DNA from: an uncultured Bacteroidia bacterium
GTDB lineage: Bacteria > Bacteroidota > Bacteroidia > J057 > CALAJH01
Length of the DNA stretch: 64,000 bases
Assembly (NCBI GenBank): GCA_937922655.1
Contig: CALAJH010000005.1
Location: forward strand, 186,001 to 250,000
Reading direction: 5' to 3'
The position numbers were made by a program, and so were the translations under genes. A model generated the notes under the pieces. The model worked only from the letters and a program-made list of their open reading frames with translations. It had not been told where the DNA came from and ran no database searches. Shown piece after piece: positions 10,387-19,462 of the stretch (positions within the stretch are counted from its first letter, which is position 1; the number at the start of each line of letters is the position of its first letter).

Positions 10387-10477
10387 AAACGGCGTAGCGA
10401 AAGCGAACGAATAGGCGGAAACGCTAACGGCTTGAGCGTTGCAACAAATCGTTTTGCCCAATTTTCCCTTTTATTGC

Positions 10478-13444
10478 TTATTCCCGCAAGTCGGCGGGCG
10501 TGGACAACTTTATCGCGTCGTAAACGACGTCCATGATTTTAATTCTCACGGACTCGGTGTTGAAAAGACTTTTTTCGGGGTTAAGGTAGGTTCGGTTGGA
10601 AAGAAAAAGATAGAGCAGGTCGTGTTCGGGGTCTATCCACACGCAGGTTCCGGTAAAGCCCAAATGGCCGTAGGTGCGTCCCGAGGCTTTGACCGAAGCC
10701 GGAGAAACAAAACCGGGGCGTTTTTCGGGTTTGTCCCAACCCAACCCTCGTCGTCCGCCGGGGTCGGCCTTTTCGGTGAAGAGTTCTATGGTTTCGGGGG
10801 AAAGATAGCATTTTCCGCCAAACTCGCCCCCGTTTTTAAGCATCATAAAGAGCTTGAGCATGTCGTAGGCCGTGGAAAAGAGGCCCGCGTGGCCGGCGTA
10901 TCCGCCCATGAGGGCCGCCGTTTGGTCGTGGACGTAACCCGCAAGGGTGCATTTTCTGAACGCGGTGTCGAAGGCCGTCGGCGCGTACGTCCAATCCATG
11001 CATTTGGCCTTTGGATTGAAGACCGTGCGCGTCATGCCCAACGGACGATAAAAATGGTCGGTTACGTACCATTCAAGCGACGTACCCGCCGCCCGTTCCA
11101 AACATTTGCCCAAAATGATAAAGTTGAGGTCGCTGTAAACGGAAACGTTTCGACTGCCCGTCGGCTTTTCGGCAAGTATTTTCTTGAAAAGGGTGTCGGG
11201 ATAATGTTTGTACAAAAAAAGCGAATCGTGCAAAAGATGAACGAAAAGCTCGGAAACGGTGTCGGAAACCCAAGCGGGATTACCCGCCACGTCTTTCCAA
11301 TAAGGTTTCCACGCGGCCAATCCCGTACGATGGGTAAGCAGTTCGCGCATGGTCAACGTACCGGAGTATAGTCCCCGGGCTTCGGGAATATAATCGGCGA
11401 CGGTTTTTTCGAGTTTGAACTTTCCCGTTTCGTAAAGCTTCATGGCGCACAAGGTGGTGGCCGCCACTTTGGTCAAAGAAGCAAGGTCGTAGACGAGGTT
11501 GTGGGCGGGCGCGGGCTTGACGTAGTCCACGGTACCGAAAACCTTGTCGTAGACCACGTCCCGGCCTTTGACGACGACAACCGCACAGCCGGGCATCGCC
11601 TTTTTTTTCAAATAATGGCCGACAATCGAGTCTATTTTTGCCAAGACGTTGGAATCCATGCCGTTTTCTTCGGGTGCGGCAAATCCGAAGCGCGGGCCGA
11701 CGTAAATGTAAGGCGCGGGCGGGGGGAAACGTCCGTCGTCCATGCTCACGGGCAAAACGCCGCGCGGCTCGTGGTTGCCGAAAAGCACCTCGGCCGCCGC
11801 TTGCTGACCGTCCGGTCCTTGGTCGTAACACGCCAAGAGCGCCGGCGCCTCGTCGAATTGACGCACCAAATACGGATTGCCAAAAACGGCCACCGCCACC
11901 CGGCCGCCGTGGCGGCACAAACGACGAACAAAATCCACCGACACGTGCGTAACCCCGTAATTCCTGTTCGGAAAACGCGACCAACCAAACACCCCGACAA
12001 CAATATCGGTATATTCGTAAGCCAAAATTGCGGCGAAAGAATCGGCGTCGAGGTAGGTCGCCGTTTTCGGAAACAGATAATAATCGCCGTCTTGATATTT
12101 TTTCAACGCCTCGATGAACGGCAGATAAGTTTGGTCTTCGGCGCCGATTTGCACAAACGCGAAGCGCCGGTTTTCGACGTCCTTGTAGGGCAAAAGTTGT
12201 TTTTCGTTTTTGACGAGCGTTTGGCTTTCACGGTAAAGTTCGCGACGCAAACGCAGGGCGGCGCCGTCGTTGATTTTTTTGACGACGTTGGCTTCGGCAC
12301 GGTAGCGCGTTCGGTGCAAGTTGAGCCATTCTTTGGCCAAAAGCACTTTGTAGGCTCGCCGGTCTATTTCTTCTTGCGGTATTTTGCCTTCCAAAACGGC
12401 TTGTTTGACGGCGGCCACCGCCCCCGCGACGTCCTCGACGTACAAGAGTACGTCGTTGCCGGCCAAAATCGCTTTAACGGCCAACTCCCCGGTTTTAAAC
12501 GTTTTGGTTACCGCACCCATGTTGAGCGCGTCGGTAAAAACCAGACCGCAAAAGCCCAAGGAATCTATCAACAGACGTTTTACAATCGCGGGCGAAAGGG
12601 TGGAGGGCAAATTGGGGGTGGAGTCCAAGGCGGGGACGTACAGGTGCGCAATCATTATCGATTGCACGCCCGCGTCGATGTGGGCGCGAAACGGCGCCAA
12701 TTCCAACGAATCCAAACGCCGTCGCGAATGGGTAATGACGGGAAGGTCGTAATGCGAATCGGCGTCGGTGTCGCCATGGCCGGGGAAATGTTTGGCGCAG
12801 GCAACGATGCCGCCGTCTTGAAGTCCGCGCATGAGCGCCAAACTTTTTTGCGTCACCCGTTGCAAATCCTCGCCAAAGGCGCGGTCGTTGATGACGGGGT
12901 TGGCGGGATTGTTGTTGACGTCGACGACGGGGGCGAAATTGACGTGAACGCCCACGAGTTTGCATTGCCGCGCCAACTCCCTACCAAAGCGGTAGACCAA
13001 CGAATCCTCGTTTAAGGCGCCCAAAAGCATGTTGCGCGGGAAGCGAACGACGCTGTCCAAACGCATGTTCAGGCCCCATTCCGCGTCCGTAGCCACCAGC
13101 AACGGTATTGGAGACTGCTTTTGCAGACTTTCAATAACGTGGGCTTGGGTTTGCGGCCCGCCCTGCATGAATATCACCCCGCCGATGCGATGGCGATAAA
13201 TCAGTTTTTCGATACTTTTTTTGTTGTTGCGTTCCCGGGTGGTAAACGCGGGGGTCATCATGAGCTGGCCGATTTTGGCCTCCAAACTCATTTCTTTCAA
13301 TCTGGCCTCGGCCCATTTGCCTTCGGCGCCCGGAAACACTTTTTTTACTTTTTTCGTCCATGCCGTATCGGGCTGGGCGAACAATGCATTGACAAACAAA
13401 CACCACAGCCACGCCCCCCTACCAAGCCCCCAAACGCGGCTCAT
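10478..13444 (-). CDS. GH3 beta-N-acetylhexosaminidase-like domain fused to a serine beta-lactamase-like hydrolase domain
   Basis: GH3: LLVATDAEWGLNMRLDSVVRFPRNMLLGA...GGIVACAKHFPGHGDTDADSHYDLPVI; serine hydrolase: DLASLTKVAATTLCAMKLYETG (SxxK), YSDLNF. Confidence 0.9.
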   Translation of the reverse strand: MSRVWGLGRGAWLWCLFVNALFAQPDTAWTKKVKKVFPGAEGKWAEARLKEMSLEAKIGQLMMTPAFTTRERNNKKSIEKLIYRHRIGGVIFMQGGPQTQAHVIESLQKQSPIPLLVATDAEWGLNMRLDSVVRFPRNMLLGALNEDSLVYRFGRELARQCKLVGVHVNFAPVVDVNNNPANPVINDRAFGEDLQRVTQKSLALMRGLQDGGIVACAKHFPGHGDTDADSHYDLPVITHSRRRLDSLELAPFRAHIDAGVQSIMIAHLYVPALDSTPNLPSTLSPAIVKRLLIDSLGFCGLVFTDALNMGAVTKTFKTGELAVKAILAGNDVLLYVEDVAGAVAAVKQAVLEGKIPQEEIDRRAYKVLLAKEWLNLHRTRYRAEANVVKKINDGAALRLRRELYRESQTLVKNEKQLLPYKDVENRRFAFVQIGAEDQTYLPFIEALKKYQDGDYYLFPKTATYLDADSFAAILAYEYTDIVVGVFGWSRFPNRNYGVTHVSVDFVRRLCRHGGRVAVAVFGNPYLVRQFDEAPALLACYDQGPDGQQAAAEVLFGNHEPRGVLPVSMDDGRFPPPAPYIYVGPRFGFAAPEENGMDSNVLAKIDSIVGHYLKKKAMPGCAVVVVKGRDVVYDKVFGTVDYVKPAPAHNLVYDLASLTKVAATTLCAMKLYETGKFKLEKTVADYIPEARGLYSGTLTMRELLTHRTGLAAWKPYWKDVAGNPAWVSDTVSELFVHLLHDSLFLYKHYPDTLFKKILAEKPTGSRNVSVYSDLNFIILGKCLERAAGTSLEWYVTDHFYRPLGMTRTVFNPKAKCMDWTYAPTAFDTAFRKCTLAGYVHDQTAALMGGYAGHAGLFSTAYDMLKLFMMLKNGGEFGGKCYLSPETIELFTEKADPGGRRGLGWDKPEKRPGFVSPASVKASGRTYGHLGFTGTCVWIDPEHDLLYLFLSNRTYLNPEKSLFNTESVRIKIMDVVYDAIKLSTPADLRE

Positions 13445-13452
13445 GCACCCGG

Positions 13453-13863
13453 TTAATCTACCTTGACCAGCTCAAACGGAATGTTGACGTAATTTTTCAA
13501 GTCGTCGCCAATGCCTTGCATGTTGTCGTCGCCGTCGTCGTACTGCCAATAGACCTGACAGCCAAAACCCGCCAAATAATACGGTTCAAGGTATTCGAGA
13601 ATTTTAATGACGTGTTTGGTACTGCTGGTATTGACGTAATTAAAGAAAAACCAAACCTCGAGTTGCTCGATGGCCTCTTCGTTCAAGGTGTTTTCGAACC
13701 ATTCCAAAATAGGGGCGTAAAATTCGGTCGAGTTCGAGGGATACGAGTTCCCTGTAATTTTCACCTTCCCCGACTCCGGGTCGATGATGACCTCGGGGGT
13801 GGACGCCGTGGGTTCAATGTATATTTTATCCATAGTCGGAGTGGCAACCGGATATTGACGCAT
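13453..13863 (-). CDS. DUF1987 / SiaC family regulatory protein
   Basis: MDKIYIEPTASTPEVIIDPESGKVKITGNSYPSNSTEFYAPILEWFENTL; probable start M at 13833. Confidence 0.88.
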   Translation of the reverse strand: MRQYPVATPTMDKIYIEPTASTPEVIIDPESGKVKITGNSYPSNSTEFYAPILEWFENTLNEEAIEQLEVWFFFNYVNTSSTKHVIKILEYLEPYYLAGFGCQVYWQYDDGDDNMQGIGDDLKNYVNIPFELVKVD

Positions 13864-13941
13864 TTTTTTACGGGTGCAAATTAAAACAAAATTTCGTTAT
13901 CGCGCATATATTTAAGCAAACGTCGTGGAAAAATCCGTCTT

Positions 13942-15885
13942 TCAACGAAGGAGGGAAAACCGCGCCCGGCCCATGCCTTCGAGCTCCAAAACGTAAAGGC
14001 CCGCCGGCAATCCGGAAACATCCAAAGGCTCGTCGTTGGCCACGCCCGTAGCCGCCTCTTTGCCGGCAAGGTCGATGATTCGCAAGCGCGGCGCCGGCCA
14101 AGCACGCGGATAAATCCCGATGTAAAGCCTGTCGTTGGCGGGATTGGGATAGACGACAAACCGCGGCTCGGGAAAAAAGCGTTCGCGGGCGGCGGGGTTC
14201 AACGAGTCGAGGGCGGCTTGAACGGCGGCCCGGGCGTTCACCCGCCCGTAGCCCGCCTCCGCGTGCCACGTACCGTTGGTTTTGCCCGGCGTGGGTTGAT
14301 AATCGTAACCGCCGACTTTTTCCGCCGTCCGCTCCAAAATATCGCGAACTTGTTTGCGCGTTAAATAGGGATTGACCGAAAGCATGAGCGCCACGACGCC
14401 GGCGGCGTTGGGCGTGGCCGACGACGTGCCGTTGAACGTTTCCATATAATCCCCCGAACGGTAGCCCGCCGGCCCGGCGACGTCGGTCGTCGGAATTTTA
14501 ACCCCGGGCGCCAAAACCGACAAATAGGTACCGTAGTTGCTTCCCCACCACGTTTCGCCGTCGCAGGAGGTTGGACTTTTGCGTTCGTCGCACATGCTCG
14601 CGGCGCCGACGGCGATAACGTCGGGAAAAAACGGACCAAAAGCGACGTAGGCCGTATCGTCGTTGGCGGCGGCGGCCAATACGGGCAGTCCCAATCCGTT
14701 GCGTCCGTCGGAGAGGGCCCGCGTGATTTCTTCAAACGCAAAGGCGAAGGCCGAAAGCATTTCCGGAAACGCCAACGAAAGCGTGGCCACGTGCGGCTTG
14801 GCCACGTCCACCGTCCACCGAATGGCTTCGACCACGCCCGTGGAAGTATAGAAATAGTCGTCGGGCGCCAGTTGGCGGGCGATGCGCACGGGAACGATTT
14901 TACATCTTGGAGCCACGCCCGCAACGCCTAAATTGTTGTCGGCAACGGCGGCGACGATGCCCGCGCAAGCCGTACCGTGGGCGTCGTCGCCCGTCGCTCC
15001 GCCCGCCGAGCCCTCGTTCGTACCGTCGTAACCGGGCAAAAGATTGTTTGTCAAATCGGGATGGGACAAATCCACGCCGTCGTCGGGAACGGCGACGCGA
15101 ACGGTATCCGCGCCCATGGTGATTTCCCATGCCTCGTTGACGTGCATATCCGCGCCGGCCACGCCGTTCCAGAGGGCGCCGTCGTTTTTATGGTTCCATT
15201 GCTTGGGATAAAGCGGGTCGTTGACGTTGCGGGCGGCGTTGCGTACAAGCCAAACGCCGTCGGCCTCGACGTATTCAAACGCGCCCGAAGCCTCCATCGC
15301 CTTCACCGCGGACAAGGGCAAAGACAGCGTTTGGGGTTTGGGCCGAAAATACCAAACGTCGCGCGTCCAACGTTTTTCGAGTTCGTATTCGGCTTTTTCC
15401 GCGGCGGCGATGGCCGCGCGTTCGTCCTTGACCCGGGCAACAATACGACCGTTGGGCGCCCAAAGGTCTTTACCCAAGCGATAAAATACGGTGGCCAAAA
15501 CGGCGTCAAAACCGGCGGCCAAAAGAATTTCATGCACCGACGATTGAGCGTCGGCGTACACGACGGCGCCGGCCGCCACGGGATAGATTTTTTTAACGAA
15601 CGGCAAACGCGAAAGCGCCGCCGCATCGTATTTTCCCACAACCAACACCCGTTCCGCAAACGGCACAAGTTCCACCGTCCCGGTGCGAAGGCGTAAAGTC
15701 GGCGCTTGGGAGTTTTCGGCGTTAAGGATGACGGCGGGTTTTTCAAAAGGCAAAGTATGCCCCAACGAGGCGCAATCCCGTTTTAGAGCGGCGTATCCGG
15801 ACGAAATCGAACGCATCCGAGGTTGGGCCGTCAGCATCGCCCCCCAAAACATCATTGCCGTTGTCAATACCGCCGTCGTTTTCAT
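13942..15885 (-). CDS. S8 subtilisin-like peptidase with T9SS C-terminal sorting domain
   Basis: VRVAVPDDGVDLSHPDL (Asp), DDAHGTACAGIVAA (His), NGTSSATPNAAGVVALML (Ser); C-terminal FVVYPNPANDRLYI...LPAGLYVLEL. Confidence 0.93.
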   Translation of the reverse strand: MKTTAVLTTAMMFWGAMLTAQPRMRSISSGYAALKRDCASLGHTLPFEKPAVILNAENSQAPTLRLRTGTVELVPFAERVLVVGKYDAAALSRLPFVKKIYPVAAGAVVYADAQSSVHEILLAAGFDAVLATVFYRLGKDLWAPNGRIVARVKDERAAIAAAEKAEYELEKRWTRDVWYFRPKPQTLSLPLSAVKAMEASGAFEYVEADGVWLVRNAARNVNDPLYPKQWNHKNDGALWNGVAGADMHVNEAWEITMGADTVRVAVPDDGVDLSHPDLTNNLLPGYDGTNEGSAGGATGDDAHGTACAGIVAAVADNNLGVAGVAPRCKIVPVRIARQLAPDDYFYTSTGVVEAIRWTVDVAKPHVATLSLAFPEMLSAFAFAFEEITRALSDGRNGLGLPVLAAAANDDTAYVAFGPFFPDVIAVGAASMCDERKSPTSCDGETWWGSNYGTYLSVLAPGVKIPTTDVAGPAGYRSGDYMETFNGTSSATPNAAGVVALMLSVNPYLTRKQVRDILERTAEKVGGYDYQPTPGKTNGTWHAEAGYGRVNARAAVQAALDSLNPAARERFFPEPRFVVYPNPANDRLYIGIYPRAWPAPRLRIIDLAGKEAATGVANDEPLDVSGLPAGLYVLELEGMGRARFSLLR

Positions 15886-15919
15886 TGCACGAATTTAGCG
15901 ATAATTTTTCGGAACAAAA

Positions 15920-15945
15920 AAAGTCTCCCAAAGACGGGAGACTTT
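15920..15945 (-). terminator. Rho-independent terminator downstream of the 15976-18675 gene
   Basis: AAAGTCTCCC (15920-15929), 6-nt loop, GGGAGACTTT (15936-15945); on minus strand followed by T-rich tract. Confidence 0.85.
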
Positions 15946-15975
15946 CAACAAAATTACTATGATGATTACAATGAA

Positions 15976-18675
15976 CTATTTGACCGACAGGGTTCGGGTG
16001 AACAACTCCGAGCCGACGGCCACTTTGAGCAGATAAATTCCGGGGGTCGATATTTCAAACGTTTCGCGAATATTTCCACCCGCAACGGTGCGTTTCAACA
16101 CCTCGGCGCCGCGCACGTCGGTTACGCTAACAAGGGCGTGAGCGGCGCGAACGTCGGACATTTCCAAAATAAATTGTCCGGCAGAGGGGTTGGGATACAC
16201 CCGTGCGGCGCCGAAAAGTTCGGCATTGCGGGAAACAAACCGATAGGAATAGCGTTCGGAGCGGGTGGTGCAACCTTCAAAGATTTGTTCGATAAAATAG
16301 TCGCCGTCGCCTTCGAGGTCGACTTCCGTACCCGTTTGCCCGAAGAGGTCGATTTCGCCGTTTCCGTCGTCAAAATACCATTGATATTGGGCGCCGGTTT
16401 GGGGGTTGGATACGCGCAATTTCAAGCCTTGTCGTTGCAAAACGGGACGCGGAGCGTTGCGGGTGACAAAGGTACGATTGGCGGCGTAGCATCCGTTGGG
16501 GCTGACGGCGGTAAGGGTGTAGGTTTGTCCGGCCACAAGGTCTGCGGGAATGACGAAAGTGGCGGCCGTAGTGGTCGTCCCTTCGTTGATGCTCCAAATA
16601 TAAGTTCCTGCGGGCGTGGGGGTAACGGTAGGCGTTTCGCCGGGGCAAATTTCCGCCGTCAAGCCCGACAAAGTCAGCGAGGGGGAATTGACGGTAACGG
16701 TAACGGTTTTGGAAGAGGTTTGGCCGGTGACGGAATTGGTGGCCGTAACGGTGTAGGTAGTGGTGAGCGTAGGGGAAGCGGTGGGATTGGCGACGTTGGG
16801 ATTGCTCAGGCCCGCGGCCGGCGCCCAAGAATACGTTACGTTGTCGGAGGGACTGGCGGTGGCCGAAAGCTGGGTGGAGCCGCCGCAATCGATGTTCACG
16901 GGATTGGCCGAGGCTTGCAAGACGAAATTGGCCTTGGTAACGCCCAGACGGATGGCAAAGTCGGCGTTGGAGCGCTCGCGGTACGAACCCCAAAACTGCC
17001 CCGCGATTTCGTACGTTCTAAACGAAACGGGCGCCGAGGTGGCTTGGTCCCCGACCATGAGAAAATCGAGTCCGCGACCGCTTGCAAGATTTTCGTCGGT
17101 GCGTTTCCAAGAAATGAAAACGGTTTCGCCTTCGTTGAGGGTAACGGGGGTGGGAAGGTAGACGTCGACGTCCAATTGACGGAAGGTGCCTTGGGGCTGG
17201 GTGTGGGGGTACATCGCCAAAATCTGTTCGGGCGTTACAACGCCTTCGTACAAGAGTTCGCCCACGCCGCCTTGCGCGTTGCTTTTGAACATTTGCATTC
17301 TAAAACCGGCGACGGTGTCGGGAACGGCGATGGTGTCGCCTTGTTGATTGATAAAGTCGTTGGTGCCGATGAACAGACCGAACTGTGCTTTTTCAATGAT
17401 GGCGGGGTAGTAAGGGGGCATGATTTCGGTGCCGACGGTGAGGTTGGAGGTCAGGCCGTCGCCGTTTTGTTGGTTCCATGCAATGCCGAATTGGAAGGGG
17501 TCGAAGCCGACGACGAAAGAGTTGGCCGAGGTATCGACGACGACCAGCTCGACGTCCATGTTGTCGTCGGAGAGAAACTGGTCGGTTTCGCCGATAAGAG
17601 TCGTGGTGATACGGATGCGGTAGTCGGTGGCCAAATCGAGGAGAATGGGTCTGGTGAAGGTAACGATTCGGCTTTCGCCTGCGGCCAAGGGGGTGGTTAT
17701 CAGGATTTCGTCGGTGTATTGGTCGAGGGGCGCGTTACCGTTGACGAAGTCGAAGACGCGCTGACGCACGCGCACCGAGCAGGTTGGGCAAGTGGAAACG
17801 GTGCCTTCGTTGCGAATCATGGCGGTAACGTTGTACTCGACGCCGGTTCTTTTAGCCAAAATTTGGCCGCCGCGGTCTTCGTTCAAGGCCCAAACGGGAC
17901 GTATGTTGCGGAAAGTGTAGCCGGGGTTCGGCGGGTTGGGAAAGAACACGGCGATGGATTCGTTCGAAGGATAAACATTGCTTCGAAACTCCAAACCAAC
18001 GGTGCCGGTCACGTTTTCAAAGCCCCGGGAGATGAAACGTACGGTTTGATAAGCGGCGTCGACGGGACCTTCCGAAGATTGATAATTGGCTTTGAAGTTG
18101 CCGTTGGGCCGCAAAACGACTTGAAAGGAATTGCTGCCGCGGTAATGTTCGGGGGTTTCGTCGGTCCAGAACGGTACGTTTTCAAAAGCGACGCAGAAGA
18201 AAAGTCCGTTGTCGTCTTCTCCGCCTTTGTAGCTGACGCGTGCGGTAGGGATGGGTTGTCCGTCAACGTCGGTGAGCGTAAGGTCGGAAAGAAGGATGCC
18301 GATAAAGTTGTTGGGTTGGGCGGCCGAACCCTGCGTGGGGAAAGTGGGAAATCCGTTGGCGCCCGAGGCGACGTTCATGCCCTGTCCAAACATTACGTAG
18401 CCGTTCGAGCCGATGTAAAGCGAATTGAACGACTGCCAATAATAAGGAAAATCGAAACCGATGGGGATGGGGCCGATGTAATTGTCGTCGGCAAGTCCGG
18501 AAACGACGGTGGCGTCGCTCATATCCATCCAATCGACGGTGATTCCACCGCCGGGATGGTCGCTGGACATCCATGTATATCCATAAGCGTCGGGGCCGCC
18601 ACTGGTTTGGGCGTTCAGGCCTCCTACGCCCGCCACAAACATAGCCAAGACGGCGAAGAGCTTTTTTGTCATCAT
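15976..18675 (-). CDS. Secreted Ig/PKD-like domain protein with T9SS type A sorting domain
   Basis: Signal peptide MMTKKLFAVLAMFVAGVGGLNAQ; NVTYSWAPAAGLSNPNVANPTASPTLTTTYTVTATNSVTG; C-terminal VYPNPSAGQFILEM...GIYLLKVAVGSELFTRTLSVK. Confidence 0.88.
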   Translation of the reverse strand: MMTKKLFAVLAMFVAGVGGLNAQTSGGPDAYGYTWMSSDHPGGGITVDWMDMSDATVVSGLADDNYIGPIPIGFDFPYYWQSFNSLYIGSNGYVMFGQGMNVASGANGFPTFPTQGSAAQPNNFIGILLSDLTLTDVDGQPIPTARVSYKGGEDDNGLFFCVAFENVPFWTDETPEHYRGSNSFQVVLRPNGNFKANYQSSEGPVDAAYQTVRFISRGFENVTGTVGLEFRSNVYPSNESIAVFFPNPPNPGYTFRNIRPVWALNEDRGGQILAKRTGVEYNVTAMIRNEGTVSTCPTCSVRVRQRVFDFVNGNAPLDQYTDEILITTPLAAGESRIVTFTRPILLDLATDYRIRITTTLIGETDQFLSDDNMDVELVVVDTSANSFVVGFDPFQFGIAWNQQNGDGLTSNLTVGTEIMPPYYPAIIEKAQFGLFIGTNDFINQQGDTIAVPDTVAGFRMQMFKSNAQGGVGELLYEGVVTPEQILAMYPHTQPQGTFRQLDVDVYLPTPVTLNEGETVFISWKRTDENLASGRGLDFLMVGDQATSAPVSFRTYEIAGQFWGSYRERSNADFAIRLGVTKANFVLQASANPVNIDCGGSTQLSATASPSDNVTYSWAPAAGLSNPNVANPTASPTLTTTYTVTATNSVTGQTSSKTVTVTVNSPSLTLSGLTAEICPGETPTVTPTPAGTYIWSINEGTTTTAATFVIPADLVAGQTYTLTAVSPNGCYAANRTFVTRNAPRPVLQRQGLKLRVSNPQTGAQYQWYFDDGNGEIDLFGQTGTEVDLEGDGDYFIEQIFEGCTTRSERYSYRFVSRNAELFGAARVYPNPSAGQFILEMSDVRAAHALVSVTDVRGAEVLKRTVAGGNIRETFEISTPGIYLLKVAVGSELFTRTLSVK

Positions 18676-18735
18676 AATTGTTTTCTGTAAATGTTTTGCA
18701 AATTTCGATAAAAAAAACGATAAGCCGACGGCAAA

Positions 18736-19317
18736 CTATTTTTTGGGAATTAAAATCATAAACATTCTTTTGCCTTCGAGCTTGGGAGGAAGCTCGACTT
18801 TGGCTTCTTCTTCGAGGGCTTGGGCGAATTGTTTAAGCAACTCTTCGCCTCGTCCTTTGTGAACGATGCTTCGGCCATGAAAAATGACGAAAGCCTTGAT
18901 TTTGTTGCCTTCGGCAAGAAAGGTTTTGGCGTGGCGGACTTTGAAGTTGAAATCGTGTTCGTCGGTGTTGGGACTGAAGCGTATTTCTTTCAAAACCGTT
19001 ACTTGCTGTTTGCTTTTGTTTTCTTTTTCTTTCTTTTTGAGTTCGTAACGAAATTTTGAATATTCGACGATACGGCAAACCGGAGGATTGGCGTTGGCGG
19101 CGATTTCGACGAGGTCGAGATTACGTTCGGCGGCCCGCGCCAAAGCCTCTTTGATGGGAACGATACCGTTCAAGGCCTCGTCGGGCTCGTTGACCAGTCG
19201 GACGGCTTCGGTGCGGATATCCTCGTTGATGCGATGCTCGCGTTCTTTACCAATTGGGCGGCGTGCCAAAGGCTTGCCGCTCGGACGCGGGCCGCCGGGA
19301 TTTTGAGGGGTACTCAA
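18736..19317 (-). CDS. infC: Translation initiation factor IF-3 (non-AUG start)
   Basis: HRINEDIRTEAVRLV...PPVCRIVEYSKFRYELKKKEKENKSKQQVTVLKEIRFSPNTDEHDFNFKVRHAKTFL. Confidence 0.95.
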   Translation of the reverse strand: MSTPQNPGGPRPSGKPLARRPIGKEREHRINEDIRTEAVRLVNEPDEALNGIVPIKEALARAAERNLDLVEIAANANPPVCRIVEYSKFRYELKKKEKENKSKQQVTVLKEIRFSPNTDEHDFNFKVRHAKTFLAEGNKIKAFVIFHGRSIVHKGRGEELLKQFAQALEEEAKVELPPKLEGKRMFMILIPKK

Positions 19318-19462
19318 GCAGGTATATGTTTACTCTAAATTTTTCGAACTTGGATTGCGTTCCAATTAACGGAACAAATATAAAGATAAATTCCGAATTC
19401 CAATCCCGCGTCAAAATTTTTTTGCAACTTTTTCCCCCGTCCATGGCCGGTTGTTTTTGGGG

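Noticed and set aside
11501-13015. 504-aa plus-strand ORF opposite GH3 gene
   Set aside because: Antisense shadow ORF; sense strand has both catalytic domains.
15823-18690. 955-aa plus-strand ORF opposite the T9SS gene
   Set aside because: Antisense shadow of the 15976-18675 gene; low-complexity Gly/Val/Arg composition, no domain-like motifs. The sense frame has signal peptide and sorting domain.
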